A stretch of 64,000 bases of DNA from Agelaius tricolor (Eukaryota > Chordata > Aves > Passeriformes > Icteridae). Below are positions 1 to 14,800 of this stretch, piece by piece. Under the pieces are notes generated by a model. The model did no database searches. It was not told the origin of the DNA and was given only the letters and a program-made list of their open reading frames with translations. The DNA lies in contig JALJCS010000034.1 in the NCBI GenBank assembly GCA_023055355.1, positions 4,974,001-5,038,000 of the forward strand, read 5' to 3'. Position numbers and translations under genes: made by a program. How positions within the stretch are numbered: position 1 is the stretch's first letter; each line of letters opens with the position of its first letter.

Positions 1-3000
1 AAAAGTGCATCTGGTCACTTGGGAAGGCACAACACTGCACAACTGTTCCTCCTACAGCTGCTGCAGTGCTGCTCCAGGATGCAGTTTTAAAGTGGTATGG
101 AAAAGTGGTCCTGCAGGGAGGTGCTGGGTTTGCTCAGGCAGGTCACACAGGTCAGAGCCTCTCAGCTCACTTCAGTGTTTCTGGGTCAGAGTTATCTTCA
201 CCACTTTCTTTTATTATTATTTTGTTTTATGTTATACCATTTAAGCCTCTGTGTATCTTGCAGTGGCTGTGGTAGTCGTGTCATGTCACATTGCATCATC
301 TGGAAATCCAACTGGTCTGTTACACCAGTGGGCCCTCCTTTGGCCCAGTTCTCGTGTGTCACTGAGGCAGTTTGAGATGAGAATAATTTAAATTATTGAA
401 CATTTTGGAACAAGACTTTCCCTTTGCAACTGCTGTGCCAGACTGACATTTGACCAATTTGCCAGCAGATATTTTATTAGAGGTCAGCTGCTATTGCCAT
501 TTTGAAGATGCTGTTACTCTGTGAAAAGCCCAGGATTTACGCTGATTGTAATTATTCTACTGAAATATTTGTCTTGTGAGACTTGAGGATTTGTAAGTTG
601 TGTAACACCCATGTACACTAGGTTACATTTTCTAAGTTAATGAACCTTTTTCTGCATCCAGCTCACAAATATCAGTGCAGATGCACACATATGAGCCTTC
701 CAAGACATGCAAATCTCTGCCATCCTTCTGCGGTATCACCACTGCCAGACAAGTCAACTGCAATACAAAGCCAAGGAGCAGGACTCAGGAAACCCTCCTG
801 CTTTCCTGTTTGGTGAGAATTTCAAAGTTTGTCTCTTGTGGTGTTATTTTTTCCTACTGATAGTAGGAAGAGGAGCAAGCACTGCATGATATTGTGCTCT
901 CAAATCCTTGGCAGGGATTTTGAGACCACAACTCTTCTCTGCTTCTTAAAGGCTTTCCCTGGGAGAAGTTGTAGGACGCGGCGGAATTTCTTTCTTCTTT
1001 GTGTCTGTGTTGGCTAAAGCAGGACAGAGGAGCTTGAAAAGGCTCTCCCTCCTCAAGGAACGCTATCTGATTCGTAAGCATTCCTAGAGGTTAAGGCTGG
1101 TGACTATCAAGAAAGCAAATACTTCACGCAAGGGTAAGTCCTCTAATTGTGTTTGTGTTGAATAAGTGCCAGATCCCCATGTCAGGATGTCTGCAGTCAC
1201 GGCTCTGATCTCACCATTCCTTCCTCGGCTCTTGCACAATTGTGTTGCATGTTTGTGGTACGGGAGAAAGTTGGAGAGCTGGGCTATGAAACCATCTCAG
1301 GGAAGGAAGCCATGTTTTATTTTAGTTGCTTGGTTTGGATAAAAGCCTGTAGGAGATGGAATAACATAAAAAAATCCCCATAATGCGGCCCATTCATGGA
1401 AAACAAACCTGGTTTTCTCTACAGATATGTGAAATATGAGGTTTGATAGCCAGGTTGGAAAAGGAAATGTCACTAAAAATGTGTTTGCTAGTGTAGTGGA
1501 AATGCTCACGTACATATGTGTGAAGTTATTACTTGTTCTACCTGGACTCTCACCTGTGATTGCAAGGTCTGTTGGGGTCCGGCTTGTACATCCAATAAGG
1601 GAACTTTTGAAAAACTGGTTATGAATCTGCTCCTCTGATGGATCACTTCAAGGATCAGTTGTGGCAGGGAAGTAAGACAAAGCAGTGACAAATAACAGGT
1701 TACAAGAGAGGTAAGAAACCCAAAGATACTGTATTGAGCTTAGCAGGGGAGAGGGAAGGGAAGAACATAATTCCTTCCAGCAACAGCAGAAGAGTTTTGA
1801 GGACTCTCAGAACAAGCAAGGATTGAAAGCCACTCAGGTTACACAAATATTCAATCCAGAAAGGAGACAGCAGTTGCCTTAGCCACAGAAATGTTGATTA
1901 AAAGTAATATCCTGATAGGTCTCAGTACCATAAATCTATCCAAGATGATAAAGCTGTGCATTACTCCTGTTTGGTTAGAACAAAGCAAATGTCACAGAGG
2001 TCTAATTTTAATACAGAAAAATAGTAAGAGGTTGAGTTAATCTATGACCATCATGTTGTCTCACATAATAAAATCTGGTGAGCTGGTAGCAGTGCTCCAG
2101 GAGGATGTTAGTTCCACTTCCTAAACCAGGAAGGGGAGAATTATCCAGAGCAATAAAGAGCTTGTACAAATAATACGAGGGAAATCAGAAGTTAATCTGA
2201 ATACCAACTCACTCAATCTAATCAGTAGGAACAGCTCCCTGCCAACTGCTCCGTTACCTGAAACAGGGGTCAGCTGATTAACATCAGCCAGTCCTCTCAT
2301 TAAAAAAACACAGCTAACAACCCCCCTTCATCTCCAGATCTCAAATTCCATCGTTCCCGATAAGCTCTAACCAGTTCCTCATCTCTCATTTGCAGTTCAT
2401 ATCCTGAGCTACACAGATTTGCTGTTAGAGATAAGGATATGAGAAAGCAAAGCCATATTAATGCACATGCTGCAACCTGCGAGCGTCTCCGGGGCTGTCG
2501 TGCCTGGAGCTGGAAATAGGGGTGGTCAGTGAGTCTGCACTGGGATTTGGGATCTGGCCACACTGGTTGTTTGGCAACCTCAGCCCAGATGAACACAGTC
2601 AAGGAAAGCACTGTGAGCCACCTGGGTGGGGAAACAGATGACTGGCAAAAGAGGGAGCAAGCAAGGAAGAATGGGAGCAGGAAGGGGGAAGAAGGACGGG
2701 GAGCTGTAATCCCAAATTTATGAAAGATGTCACCCAGCTGCCATCACACCATGTAAACTACTTTTGGATTCTCATCCCACTCTTGCCACTGTTAGATATT
2801 TGTCAGAGCTAAAGGCAAACCAACATTTTCTGTCTTTGCCTTTCAGCCTGGGTGAGGTTTCAGTGCCCTAAAAACAGGTAACACAAATCAGTGCTGGCAT
2901 TCAGGTGGCAGCCAGTAAAAGGTGGTTCCTGAATCAGTGTTCTGGGGTTTGAGTCAAACATTCCTCTTCAGCCATTTATCCAATGTTTTTCTAAATTTTT

Positions 3001-3018
3001 GGAAAGGTACAGAACTTG

Positions 3019-3020
<2 letters not shown>

Positions 3021-3050
<30 letters not shown>
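3021..3050. repeat. Poly-T homopolymer (30 T)
   Basis: This is an uninterrupted run of 30 T directly followed by CTTTTCTTGG. On the minus strand it would read as a poly-A tail. However, no retroposed sequence or target-site duplication could be recognised beside it, so it is called only a simple repeat. Confidence 0.95.
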
Positions 3051-3968
3051 CTTTTCTTGGTAGCTGAGAGAAATAAGGCTTGAGTCAGCTGCACCACAAT
3101 GCAGAATTCTTCTTTACAACAGGTTAGAGGCTTCCCAGAGAAAATTGCTCTTTTCCGTTCTGCAGACTTTGGTTCTTCATGTGTTTTAGATTTGCAGATA
3201 AACTAGTCAAAACTAATCAAAAGCAAAACAGAACACAACCAATATAAAATTCCCCAACTGCCTTTTTAAAGGTCACTGACTCAACTATATTTAGTTTTAA
3301 TATTTTCTTTAATTTCAGAGTGTGGGAAATAAGCAGGGGTTATTTCCTCCAGCAAACCAGGGTTTTCTTAGCCTCTTTTTTTGACTTCAAATTTAGCTGA
3401 AGTCAAATATTATGACCTGCAATAATCTGAGAACAATATGTCTTGTTTGCACTCAAATTGCTATTCACTGTCACTTTACTTGTTAAGGGAAAAAAATAAA
3501 GCCCGTTTCAGTGAGCCACAGGTAAATTAAATTTAAATCAGTTCTATGATGAAGTTCTTGGAGAGAAGCTGACTGTAGCAGCTTATATATGCTCATATTT
3601 GTGGAAAGTCTACCCTCAAATCAGAAATATGTCAACATTATTTCAGTGACATGTTTTCCTTTTGAAAAATTTCATTTTTGTCAAAGTGAGTAATATAGAG
3701 AAACCTAATAAATGGACTAATTTAGATCATTATTTGGGGAAAATAGATGTACTCTTTCACAATATGTTTCTCTGTGAGTTATAACCCATTTGTCTTTCCA
3801 AGGACATGTTCTCCCTTCCACTATTTACTTTTAATTTCAAAGGAGAAAAATAATGGGTTATGGGGGTTTTGGATTATTATTTCATTTGAAATGCCTAGAC
3901 AGTAATGAAATAAAATATCCTATGCATCCTTTAAAAGCCAGACACTTGCTATTGAAGGGGAAATAATT

Positions 3969-3987
3969 CCCCCCCACCCACCCCCCC
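3969..3987. repeat. C-rich simple tract
   Basis: This is a run of C interrupted by two A's (C7-A-C3-A-C7). It is too short to support a G-quadruplex claim with standard loops, although the complementary strand carries two G7 runs. Confidence 0.9.
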
Positions 3988-5899
3988 AGGCCCTGTTCCA
4001 CCCCAAAAAAGAAGAGAAAGAGAACAGGTGCAGTTAATGGGCCAGACTAAAGTATCATGGGAGATTTTCAAAGCCACAGATGAATTTAGCTGCACCACTT
4101 CCGAGGAAAATAAATGAGTGCTCTTTCCTTGGGTTTTCTGCAGTTTGAAATTATCCTCTCCAATGTAGGCTTTGGGGGAAAGTCCACTTGAAATAATTGT
4201 AGCCATTTGGAATTGACATGTCAGCACCACCTCACATGACAGGGACGAATGCCACTCATTCATACACAGATTTTCCATAGACAACCAGAACAGCAGAGAA
4301 TATTGCCAAGCATTGCCAGGGAAAAGCAGGAATAGCCCTGCCTTACAATTCCATTCTTTATTTTGCTACTTTTTCAAAATTGTCTCAGAGTGGGGAACAA
4401 AGTCTGGGCATTTGTCTCAGGCAGGCAATTTTATGTCTTCTTTTCCTTTCGTTTTAGCAGAACCTTTCTTCCTATCTACACTCCCTGTTGTATTTGTTTG
4501 TCTTAAATTGTCCTAGAAAATTATGAGTTTATGAAAATGTACCATGTGTGTCTTGATTCTGTGAAATTAATAAATTATTAATTAAGAAGTTTTTCAATCC
4601 CACATACCCCTGCTCCAAATACATACATGCACTTAGGCACATATGTTGAATCTATTAAAAAAAGCTTTCAGGAACTTTGGAATTATACAAAAATTAGAAA
4701 AAGTGGTACATTTAATACACCACCTGCTTTACTAATGGGTAGCTTACTCATCTCTGGGCCTACATCACACTTTGTGCTGATCCAAACACACACCCAATTA
4801 ATTTAAAGGGATTTTATCTGTGATCTTATTTTAAACCTTAGTTCTTTGCAAGGTCTACCATTTTGTAAAGTCACTGTGGAAACACAGTGAAAACTGTTTA
4901 TTGAAGTGCTAATGGCTTATCCGAATTTCCATAAGGGAGCTTTTTTCCTTCACGCATTCTAGCTTTAGTTGACCATCATCTTGTTTTATAGTCAGTATTT
5001 AAAAATTGTTTTGGAAAAGTGGCTGAGTAGTCAAAAATGCAAATTACCTTTCTTGGACCACTTTTTCCTTATTTTTATTTTTCATGAAATACCTTTCATG
5101 TTTTCTTCCTTACATTGACCCACTGCAGGTAAATTCAAAACAAGAACCACATTATTTCTTTTGTTCCAATGACTCACTTCAGTTAGAAACAAATTCTTTT
5201 GTGTTAGCTGTTCCTTTTAAGAAAATATCATACACTACATTCCAACATATTTAATCTTTTAATTCAAAATCATAGAAAAAAAGAATGATTGAAAATAACC
5301 CAAAGGTAATGGAGCAAGCTACTGTAGAATCATCCTCAGGTCTGGATTCATCTGTCTGTTTTTCTACAGATTGGGGGGAATTTTTTTTAAATTTTTTTTT
5401 AAGACAGTTTTTAATGCTTGAACAAATCCCTTTTTCTTCCCTTTGGTAATGTGGTTAACTGTCTGGAATGTGAGCCACTGGAAATTCTTCCCCACAGAAG
5501 AATCTCCATTAAGCTTTCAAACAGAGTTACTTCATCCCCACAGCTGCATGGATAGAAGGCTTTCTAGTGCCTAAATACTTACTGTATATGTCATCCTTAA
5601 ATTTATTTTTTTTTTTCCCAGCCAGAGCTTTGGGAGCAGGTGCTAGCCTTTTGCTTCCTTTCTGCTTCCTCTGTGGGGAACGGGCTGGAAAGAGCCAACT
5701 AATTAGAAAATTCTACAGGGAAATTAATTCTGCAAACAGCTGAGGAATGGCATTTCAGTATAATGCTCACTTTGTCTGTCAGCAGAGCACTGGTTGGCTT
5801 CACAAGTGGCAGCTCTCCCAGATGTTAAATATGTTGTGATGAGACCAGAACTGCATCATATGTTGCCCGTTTACTAAAAGTCGTGGTGCTCTGGAAGAG

Positions 5900-8800
5900 T
5901 AAATACATTAAAACCAACATCTGGGACGTGCTGTGTTGTGTCACAAGGTAGCGGCATGGATTTTTTTACATATTCTTGAAGTGTAGCAATGAACCAAATA
6001 GTTTTTAGCCAGCTTAGTTCCGAATGCTGCCTTTGCTTTCAAGTAGGGCTGGGAGCATTGAGAAGGAGGGGCAAGGAGCCTCACTAAACCACTCTGTGTG
6101 AAGGCCTGGGTTGTCAAAGCCTGCTGTACACTTTGGAAAAAAATATGTGCAGCTCTGTGACATGTCTGAGCAAACCCTCACTTACCCAGCTGGCTGCTCA
6201 CATGCACGTGGGGAGAGTTGGATCCTCATCTGCAGGCTTCCCTCTTTGGAGGCACTGGCCACAGAAAAACGCAGGCAGGGCCCTCTGAAGGAGCCTGTTC
6301 TGAGATGTTCATGGAAACAGCACTTAGTGAAGATGATGACAGACTATTCATGTCCCAGAGATCTCACCAGTACCTGCTTTGGTCACCTTAGCATTTCTTA
6401 TTTCTGGGCCAAACCCCAGCCACCTGCATTACCTTATGTGATGTGCCTGGTTCTCAGTGCGCTTCTTGTGACAGACCTCTGTGACCCTCAAGCCCAGTGC
6501 TCCTGCCAGCCACATTCCTCATCTGTCCCTTCCACAGCCCCCAAGTTTCCCTCCAGCTAACCCTGAGGAGCAGAATTCTCATGCACATTGCTCCCAGATT
6601 GACGTGGCATCCCTTCCATGAGCTGCCAGGAGGTGGCCCTGGGCTCTGTTTTAGCATTCAGCTATGCACAAGTGGTCCTCACACTCCAGATGTCTGGGAA
6701 TTTGCCCTGGATGTAACACAGGAAGAGTGACTTCTGAGTTCCCATTGGGTAAATACAGAACTGCTTTCTTATCCTTTTAATCTCAACATGATGTTGAAGC
6801 TTGGGGTGCTCTGAACACCTCTTTGTGGTGGTTCATTTTTCAGGTGTCTTACCCTGCCTTAGTGGCTCTTGTACTCTTGAGCTCTCTTTTATACTCTATC
6901 TCTGTCATAAATATCTAAATGCTTTTCCTTCCTCTGTCTCCTAAGAACTAATTTGTCTTATCTAAGAATATAAAAAATAGGACATTCATGTAATTCCCAT
7001 GGAGATAGGTTATTTTTCTGCAGCTGAAGGCTTTCCAAAGCATTTTTATTTGTCTTATATTTGATTGACTGTAGCAGGAATAGTTTTTTTTTTTCCTTTT
7101 CTTTTTTTTTTAATTTCCATTATCTTGTACTTCACAAATGCAGTATAATAATCATTCCATATTCTGTCTCAATCAAAAATCTAATCACTCCTTATTTTCT
7201 TATCAGTCTGTTCTCTCCAGCATAACTACATTGTTTGATATGTTGCACAGTGTTGGGTTCAAGGACTGTTTTTAATGGAAAAATATTAATATCCTTTTAC
7301 TAGTCCAGTCTTAACATGTAGATGTTTTTTGAGAATTATTTGGTTATAAACTTTATTTAAATAGAACCTTGCAATTTTGGCCATGCTTATGTTGATATGT
7401 GATCATCTTCCAGCACAAACCACTAACTAAAGGGCTTTGACTTAGAAAGAGTCATTTTCACAGATGAAGATCATGCTTGCAAAAGAAAATAATAGGATTC
7501 CATCTTTGTCTTAAATAAAAATCAAGCTAGTTTCTATATTTTCTAAATTTACTTCACCTGTTCACAATTACAATTTTCATAATGAGATTTAATTGCTTAA
7601 GAAACCATTGAAAATTTTATCCCAACTAAATATTAACATCTTCCCCTCTTCTAATTCACAATTTGAAAAGATTCTTTGCATCTTTTAATTGCTTTCTATA
7701 GATGTGTATATTAACAAATTGCACCTATCTCCAAAGATAAGACCAAAAGAGATGTGCATGGACTTTTGGATGTGAGCAACTGGAATCTAAAGTCTCTTTG
7801 CTCTAATGTCGCACACAGAAGATTTATTCTGCAGTCACATTTTCTGAATTAATTGAATTTTTAATTTTGTGGTCCTAAATGCATCACTGCCTGGCAGTTT
7901 TCCAAAGTGCATTGTGATATAATGATGCCTGCATTATGGAAGTTTTTCAAGTGGTCTGTGCTTAACATGGGGACCTGTCTGCACTTAAAACAAGAACCAA
8001 ATGAAATTATTAAATATTATTATCACATATTCTTCCCAGAATCACATTTTTTATTAGGGTGTGATGAATAATTGCTGGAACATTGGCAGCTGAAATTTCT
8101 AAAGTGATTGTCAAATAGGAAATAAAATGGAAAATGGGAAATAAAATGTGCTATTTATTGCAGGTCAAGATAGACTGCCTTTATATTCTACCTAGATAAA
8201 AGTTCTTAGTGATTTAATTTTCTGTTTATTGTCATCCAGATGTTCAAAGTACTGACCCAGCTGGTGTGGAAATTTCATTTTTTCCAGCTTATGATAATGA
8301 ATTGAATCATAAAAAACAATCGTAAAACATCTCCATATTGCATCCATGGAGATTCACTAGGATGATTTACACTAAATGGATTTTTACGTGGAATGGGCTT
8401 CTTTTCCAAAGTTCAGCAAGAGTCAAGACTACATCCGTACGTGTTTAGGAGCCAAAAATTGTAAGCAAAGGAGAAAACACATCTGTGTGTGGAAGTTTTT
8501 GAATAATTGCACTGTTTGTTTAATGATATAGCTGATGTTATGAGTGCTCCTGGAGAGAACAGCAGAGCTGGAGCAGCAGGGATAAGGATGTTTTCCTTCA
8601 GGGAAACGTGAAATGCTTTGTTTTGTCCTAGTGTGTTCAAGAGAACTGCATTTCCATTTTGGCTTCAAGAGATATCCCCTTTTAAAAAGTGAAATTCTCT
8701 TTCACCAAATAATGCTGGTTTAAGAAATTAAAACTTTTATTTATTTACTTATTTACACTTCAAAGCAAAGTAGTTTGCTCACCCATGTTGGGAACAAAGC

Positions 8801-11800
8801 TACTCACTGAAGCTGATTGGAGTTTGCAAAGGGTTTTAGTAAGTCCAAGATTTCATTTTTTCAGTCAATTTTGTATTCATCAAGAAATTTCATGCATCTC
8901 TAGCTATAATGTTTTGGTTGCAAGTTTGTTGGGTTTTTTTTAATGTGTGTTTACCACCCATATTGCTAGAGTTAATAAATAAACACAAATTGATTTATGG
9001 CTTGTTTTGCTTGGACAAGCTTGTGAATAGAAATGTTGTATAGGATTTAATTAAATTCTTTCTTTCCTCCAAGGATGACACTATCTAAAACAAATTGATA
9101 ATTTTGTTCAGAAATTGTGCTCACACTCTGTAGTATAACGGATACTCTTGAGATAAACTGACATCTGGGGTAGATCTTCATAAGAATGGTTTCCAAAGTT
9201 CAGAATGGAAACTTTTAAACTTTCAAGCTGTCCTTAAGTTTTAATATATGCCTGGCTTAGTATTCCATTTCAGTATTTACATAAATTCTGTATTTTGAAT
9301 AACAGATGCACCTCAGCAGATTGTAAACCTTTTCTTGATACATTTTGGCAGCAGCTGCAGGTCACATCCCTTGCTGAATTTCTAGATTGTTCACCGAGGT
9401 CAACATTCATCAAGTTTTTTCTACTACACTTTAAAGATTTTCCTCTCTCTGCTCTGGAAATGCAAGTGTTATTCTTTTCTCTGAAATTCCACCAATTTGT
9501 TATTTGTAGGCATGGCTTGAAGAGGAAGGAGGGATGAGGAGACAGTGGGAGTGAGTCATTATTTTGTTGTAGTGACTCTATTCCAGCCAGTCAGTTTCAC
9601 CCCATAGCTGCAGACTGCAGTGCTATCTATGGCAGATGCTCAGAAATGAAAAGCTACATCTTTTTTGCTGCTGGTTAATGTGATGTAGCACAGATGAGAA
9701 AATAGGTTTATATATTTACACCAACTTTATCCTCTGACCAAAGAATCTGACAGTTTAAAGCTGTGCCACCTCTCCCAAAGGTGTGTGCAGGTTGGACATG
9801 TGTCCATCCTATTTATCAACAATATCCAGAAATACAGGAACCTAACTGTGCTGAGGATTCATGTAAGGATGTTATATAAACACCTGTATTTTGTGGCCAG
9901 AAAACCACTCTGTTAAACTCACCTGAGGGTCTGCTGCCTCCATAAGAGGAGTGTGTTGGAGTGGATAAGAGGACCAGGTCCCTCATGTCTGAAAAAAAGT
10001 AATGGCATATGACTAAAAAAACAGAGATTTTCAGAAAAGACCTTGATATTTTGGTCATAATTCAATAAATATTTTTTTTTTACACACACAAATACATTAG
10101 GCCAGTACTGGCTGCTTCTGCAGTCCCACCCTTAACACCAGCCTTCTTAAGGGCCAACCTGCTTGCCTTCTTTCCAATGCTGAAAAAAATCCCTGAAATC
10201 TCTGCCCCTCAGATGTTTTCTTTTTTTTTTTTTTTTCTTCTTCAAAACAGAAGAAAAGAGGATAGTTTGTGGTTTTTTATTTGATAGTTTGGGGATTTTT
10301 TTGGTAGGCCATCTAGAAAAAAAAAATTCAAGCGGAAATTATATGAACATAAAATTGGTTTTGACACATTTGGCAAATAGTAGTGTTTTTAAGAAGCCTG
10401 CTCTGAACCCTGTTGGGTAAGCAGCCACTTGCTCAGCTTGAGTAAAAGGATTTCTTGCCAGAAAGCAGAAAGAAAAGATCACCAGCTGGGGATTCATCCT
10501 TTCCACTCATATTTTCTTTGCCTGCGACTTCCAAAGTGTTTGGTGAAAATGGCAATGTTGTTGTACTTTTACAACCAAAGCACAGGAGATTAAAGTGAAG
10601 ATATGAAAACACAAATGCTTGAAAAGTTACATTCCTGGAAAAGAGAGACACAGAGGAGCTGACAGAAAAAGCTGATGCTCAGGAGTACATGAAGAACCTT
10701 CAGAGGGTTGGTATTTATGGAAAACAAAGCACTTTTTTAGGAGTCTAAATTACACACTAAGCAATGGCCCCAAACTTTTATTACATTCTAGGAAAAGATC
10801 AGGAAAAAGAACATAAAATACTCAGAGTTATCTGTACTAAATATTAGACTGTATATTATATCCTGTCTTTAATGTTGTGGAGAAAACCCAAATGGTCTGA
10901 ATTACTATCATTTTTTAAAAACTAGAAGCATAATCTGGGAAGAAGTTTTTATGCTGGGCTGCTTTTTAGCTGGGTTGTTTCTGAGGAATTAAAAAGAGCT
11001 GAAAATCTCATATTTGGCATTGTATAATCAATGGTTCAATGACTGACCAAATACCCATCATTCTGTTCCATTCATTAGATTATGCCATACACAGTCAGGT
11101 GGCATTTTTCCAGAAGCTGACATGTCCTTTCATTGCTAAAAACCTTGGTTTGGAACGGAATGGAGTCAAGCACAGGAAGGAAATGATTATGGAAACTGTA
11201 AGAATTTGAGACCTCAGCTATCTTCAGACGCAGCAAAACATTTCCTCCTGTTATTGGCAGGTATGTAATTACTGATCAGACAAACATGCCAAGAAATATT
11301 TCAAGAAGGTATTTGGCTTCCAGAAGCTGATTCTGCCATCAGAGTGCTTGTCAGACATAAGCACAGCATCATGCTGGCATATTTTGTCTCATGAAGAGAA
11401 GTAAAAGGGGTGAATATTTAGAGCTTGGGCTTTTACTGCCTATTTCAAGGGACCCTACTGAAAGTCTTTGCACCCTTAAAAGATCTTTTATTAAAAGAAA
11501 GATAGGCTCCAAAGGACACTGTTAAACTAATATTTTTCATTTAAATGGCCATCACATTTGCCATTTTTTTGTTTAAATATCCATCACAATTTAAAAGGAT
11601 AAGATTGTGATGGATACACCTGATTAAATTATCAGAGTCTAGGAATTTTGAGATCAGCTCAGGTGCCAAAAAAAATGCAAGCAATTAATAAGTTAAAATA
11701 ATTTTAAAGTGTGAAAGGCAATTAGAAGTACAGATGTGATACTGATGCACAGAATTTTCCAAGTTATTGGAGAAATTTAAGTGTGGCACTGACTGTGCTG

Positions 11801-14800
11801 AACCTTTACACAATAACAGTGTTTCTTTCAGCTGGAAATTCTGATGTCAAACATAAAACATTTGCATATCTAAAATATATTCTAGACTTTAAGCCACTTC
11901 AAATACAGCAATTTTCAAATAAAATTTTGAATTTTATCCTATATAACAAATCATTTTTGTTCTCTTAAAATAATATATTGTACAATTGAATATCAAAATA
12001 ACAACAGTATTCTTTTGCTAGAGTGACAGAGCAAACGGACGTAAGTAAAAATGTAGAATATTTACTGCACAGAAAGAAGAAAATGTGTTGGGTGTGGATA
12101 ATAGTTATTTAACTGTGTTTTCAGTGGAAACCACCTCTTTCCTGAATAGGGCTGGTTGTTATTTGTACCTGCATCCTCTTAAATTAAAATGACCTTAAAG
12201 AATGTTAAGTGAAAGCCAATTTTAATTAACTACAATTTGATCAGTTAATGTTGGAGGAGATCAGCTCTATATGGAAGTAGTGCAGGGCTGAATCTGCAGA
12301 GAGCACATTTCTGGCTAGCACCACCCCTCACTTACAGGCACCCTGCCAGCTAGCAGGGGTTTTTGCTCCAAGATTAGGCACATCTCTTCCTTAATGGATG
12401 GAGGGGAAGAGCTAAATCAGCTCAGAGTAATGTCACTGGAGAGCAGCAGGCTGAACTCTTCCAGGGAAAACCAGCAAGATTTCAGCTGTACCCCTGAGAG
12501 TGAGGCATTTCACTCTATTTAGGTTTCTCTGCTGTGAATTAAACATCTCTAAACTGGCTAAAGGAAATCTCAGGTCTATATTCAAAGCAGTCACCTGAGT
12601 GTGGACCTGAGAAGTGTTGGTAACTGAGAACCTGCCAGGATTTGTGTAGCAATCCAGTAAATCAGTGCAATAAGTATTCAAACACAGCCACATTTATATG
12701 GAGACAGAATATCCAGCCAGAGACCTATAAGTATAATATTTCTTCCTGTGTACCATGCAGTAAACTGTCTCACTATATAGGGCAAAACAAAATCAAATAC
12801 TTCTGCTGTCACAGGTCTTATTTTTGTAAGTAAATCTTCACTTCATCCAGTGTAATATTTTTAAGACAATGATCATGGAACCGTGACTTTTCAGCCCTAC
12901 TGACAAAGCCTGGAAGTCACTGAGTAGGTCATGCAGATCTGTTTTTCCCTGAGGGCACAGACTGCTCAGTAAATCTGCTTGGTCTTCTCACTTATGCATT
13001 GAACTTAAAAAGTAAAAAAACCAAGAAACCCAACCCCCCAAAACAAGTAGCACTCCTGCTCAGAGGATGCTTGGAGGGAGTTATTCCAACTTGTTCTTTT
13101 TCCCACTTACCTTCTATGGGAGGAAATATTTATGGAGGAAACAAACTGGAAAAGATCACAAAGATCCTGTCACACAGATTTCCTGGTGTTATTCTACAGA
13201 GGAAGAGGCAAAAAATTCTCTACTCAAATTCCTTTCTCCATGTAAACAGGGGGAAAAAATATTGTCTTTTGTCAACATTTTGTTTTTCTCACTTGTCACT
13301 ATCTTCAGAACTATTCTATGAAGATACAATTTTTTAATCACAACTGGTGTGTTCAATAACAAAAATGTTCCTTTGGGAATGCACTTGTATTGTGCTGAAA
13401 TGTATTGTTTGCTAAGTGGCCTTATCTATAATTCAGAGAGTATTTGTGTGCTTTGGAAGATCATTTGGCAAAGTCTGTGAAAGGAAGTAATTTAGTTATT
13501 TGGCTGCATTAAGGATGAAATTAATTTAAGATGAATTAGAACTTTTAGAGAAGGGATATGAAAAGAACCCAACAGCCAAAGTTCTTGGCTTTGGAAGAGG
13601 TAATTAGCCAGTACTGGAAAAGCCTTGATGAACATGCAGTTGGATATCCATTAGTGGATCTAGAGTGGCAATTTGAGAAGGTGCTCTCATTCCCTGGTGA
13701 ATGCTTGTAGCCTGTTTCAGTGACAAAATAGATTAATTTAAATTACTGCTTTAAATTTTTCACGGGCAGACTTCATTTCGGTTTGAGTCACTCTCTCCTC
13801 CCTCTTGTTGCTCCACAGCCATAAAAACGAAGAGATGTTGCAACCCAAGCACCCAAGTGAAGGCAAAGCTCCATCTGAGAATGCCTTGGGTTCCAGAAGG
13901 TTCAGGATCACAGCATGAGCTTAGAGACTGGCTGTTGAGAAGACACTGGCTGGTAAGTCTGCTAAGTGAAGATACACTTCACAAGCATTTGTTTTGAGAG
14001 TCATTTTCGGAGTAGTGATGAATCTGTGCAATTTTATTTTCACCTCAACAGGACATTGGACATTGCTAAGCTGTTTAATGTATGTAATGTTATACCCTGT
14101 GATAAAAACAATGCATTAGGGAGATGAGTGAAAAAAAGAATGCGTCTAAAAAAGATCCTTAAAGATAGGCCAAGATTGTTTGCATTTATTTTAATGATAT
14201 CCAAATGGTCTTCTAACTAAAGATATTAATAATTACAATGAGCAATAAAACTCTAGAAAGAGTTAAATTTACTGGCAGGCTTTATTCTCCTTCAGTGTTC
14301 TGTTTGACATAGTTCTATAACCTATTCCCTTCCATAAATGTCAATTTCTTTGTTTTATTTTTTAAAATTTCTTCAATGTCTTAGCTGTGAGGACAGACAG
14401 GGCATGGAAATTGTCAGGGATATATCATGTTTTGTATCCATGTGCCCATGGTTTTCCTCAGGCTAACTGAAAGGTCAGAAAAGATGCTGCAGGAAGACTT
14501 TAAAACAACAATAAATATGGAAGCTGTTTCAGAGGGTGGGACTGGTCTTCTGTTTGTCTGATACTAGAGGCACTTTTGTGGGCATGTGATTTGTCAGTGT
14601 TATAAAATGATGGAATCATAATGGCCTATCCATCTCCTACCAAGAAATAAGCAGCACTAATAAACTTAATCCTCAGTGCAGTCCAAACACTATTTCCAAG
14701 GGCTGTTTCAGAAAATATAAACACATTAAAGAATAGCCAGAAACCCAATCCGCTCAGCAATCACAGATTTCTCAGTTGTGTGTTGAAGACATAGCAACCC

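Larger units (their letters stand above)
1..5900. other. Unique non-coding DNA, no gene seen
   Basis: This stretch is AT-rich with no ORF longer than about 110 codons and no recognisable protein motif on either strand. It holds a 30-base poly-T run near 3.02 kb, a C-rich run near 3.97 kb and scattered short T/A runs. Nothing resembles a tRNA, rRNA or intact transposon. It is either intergenic or intronic; the sequence does not distinguish these. Confidence 0.7.

Noticed and set aside
55..900. Several overlapping frames at the window start
   Set aside because: Short and mutually overlapping, without recognisable motifs; chance frames.
5263..5340. Possible CR1 terminal 8-mers near AAATCATAGAA
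   Set aside because: A single weak 8-mer with none of the CR1 body following it; probably chance.
8118..8148. GAAATAAAATG repeated twice
   Set aside because: Short AT-rich local duplication with no further structure; common in this background.
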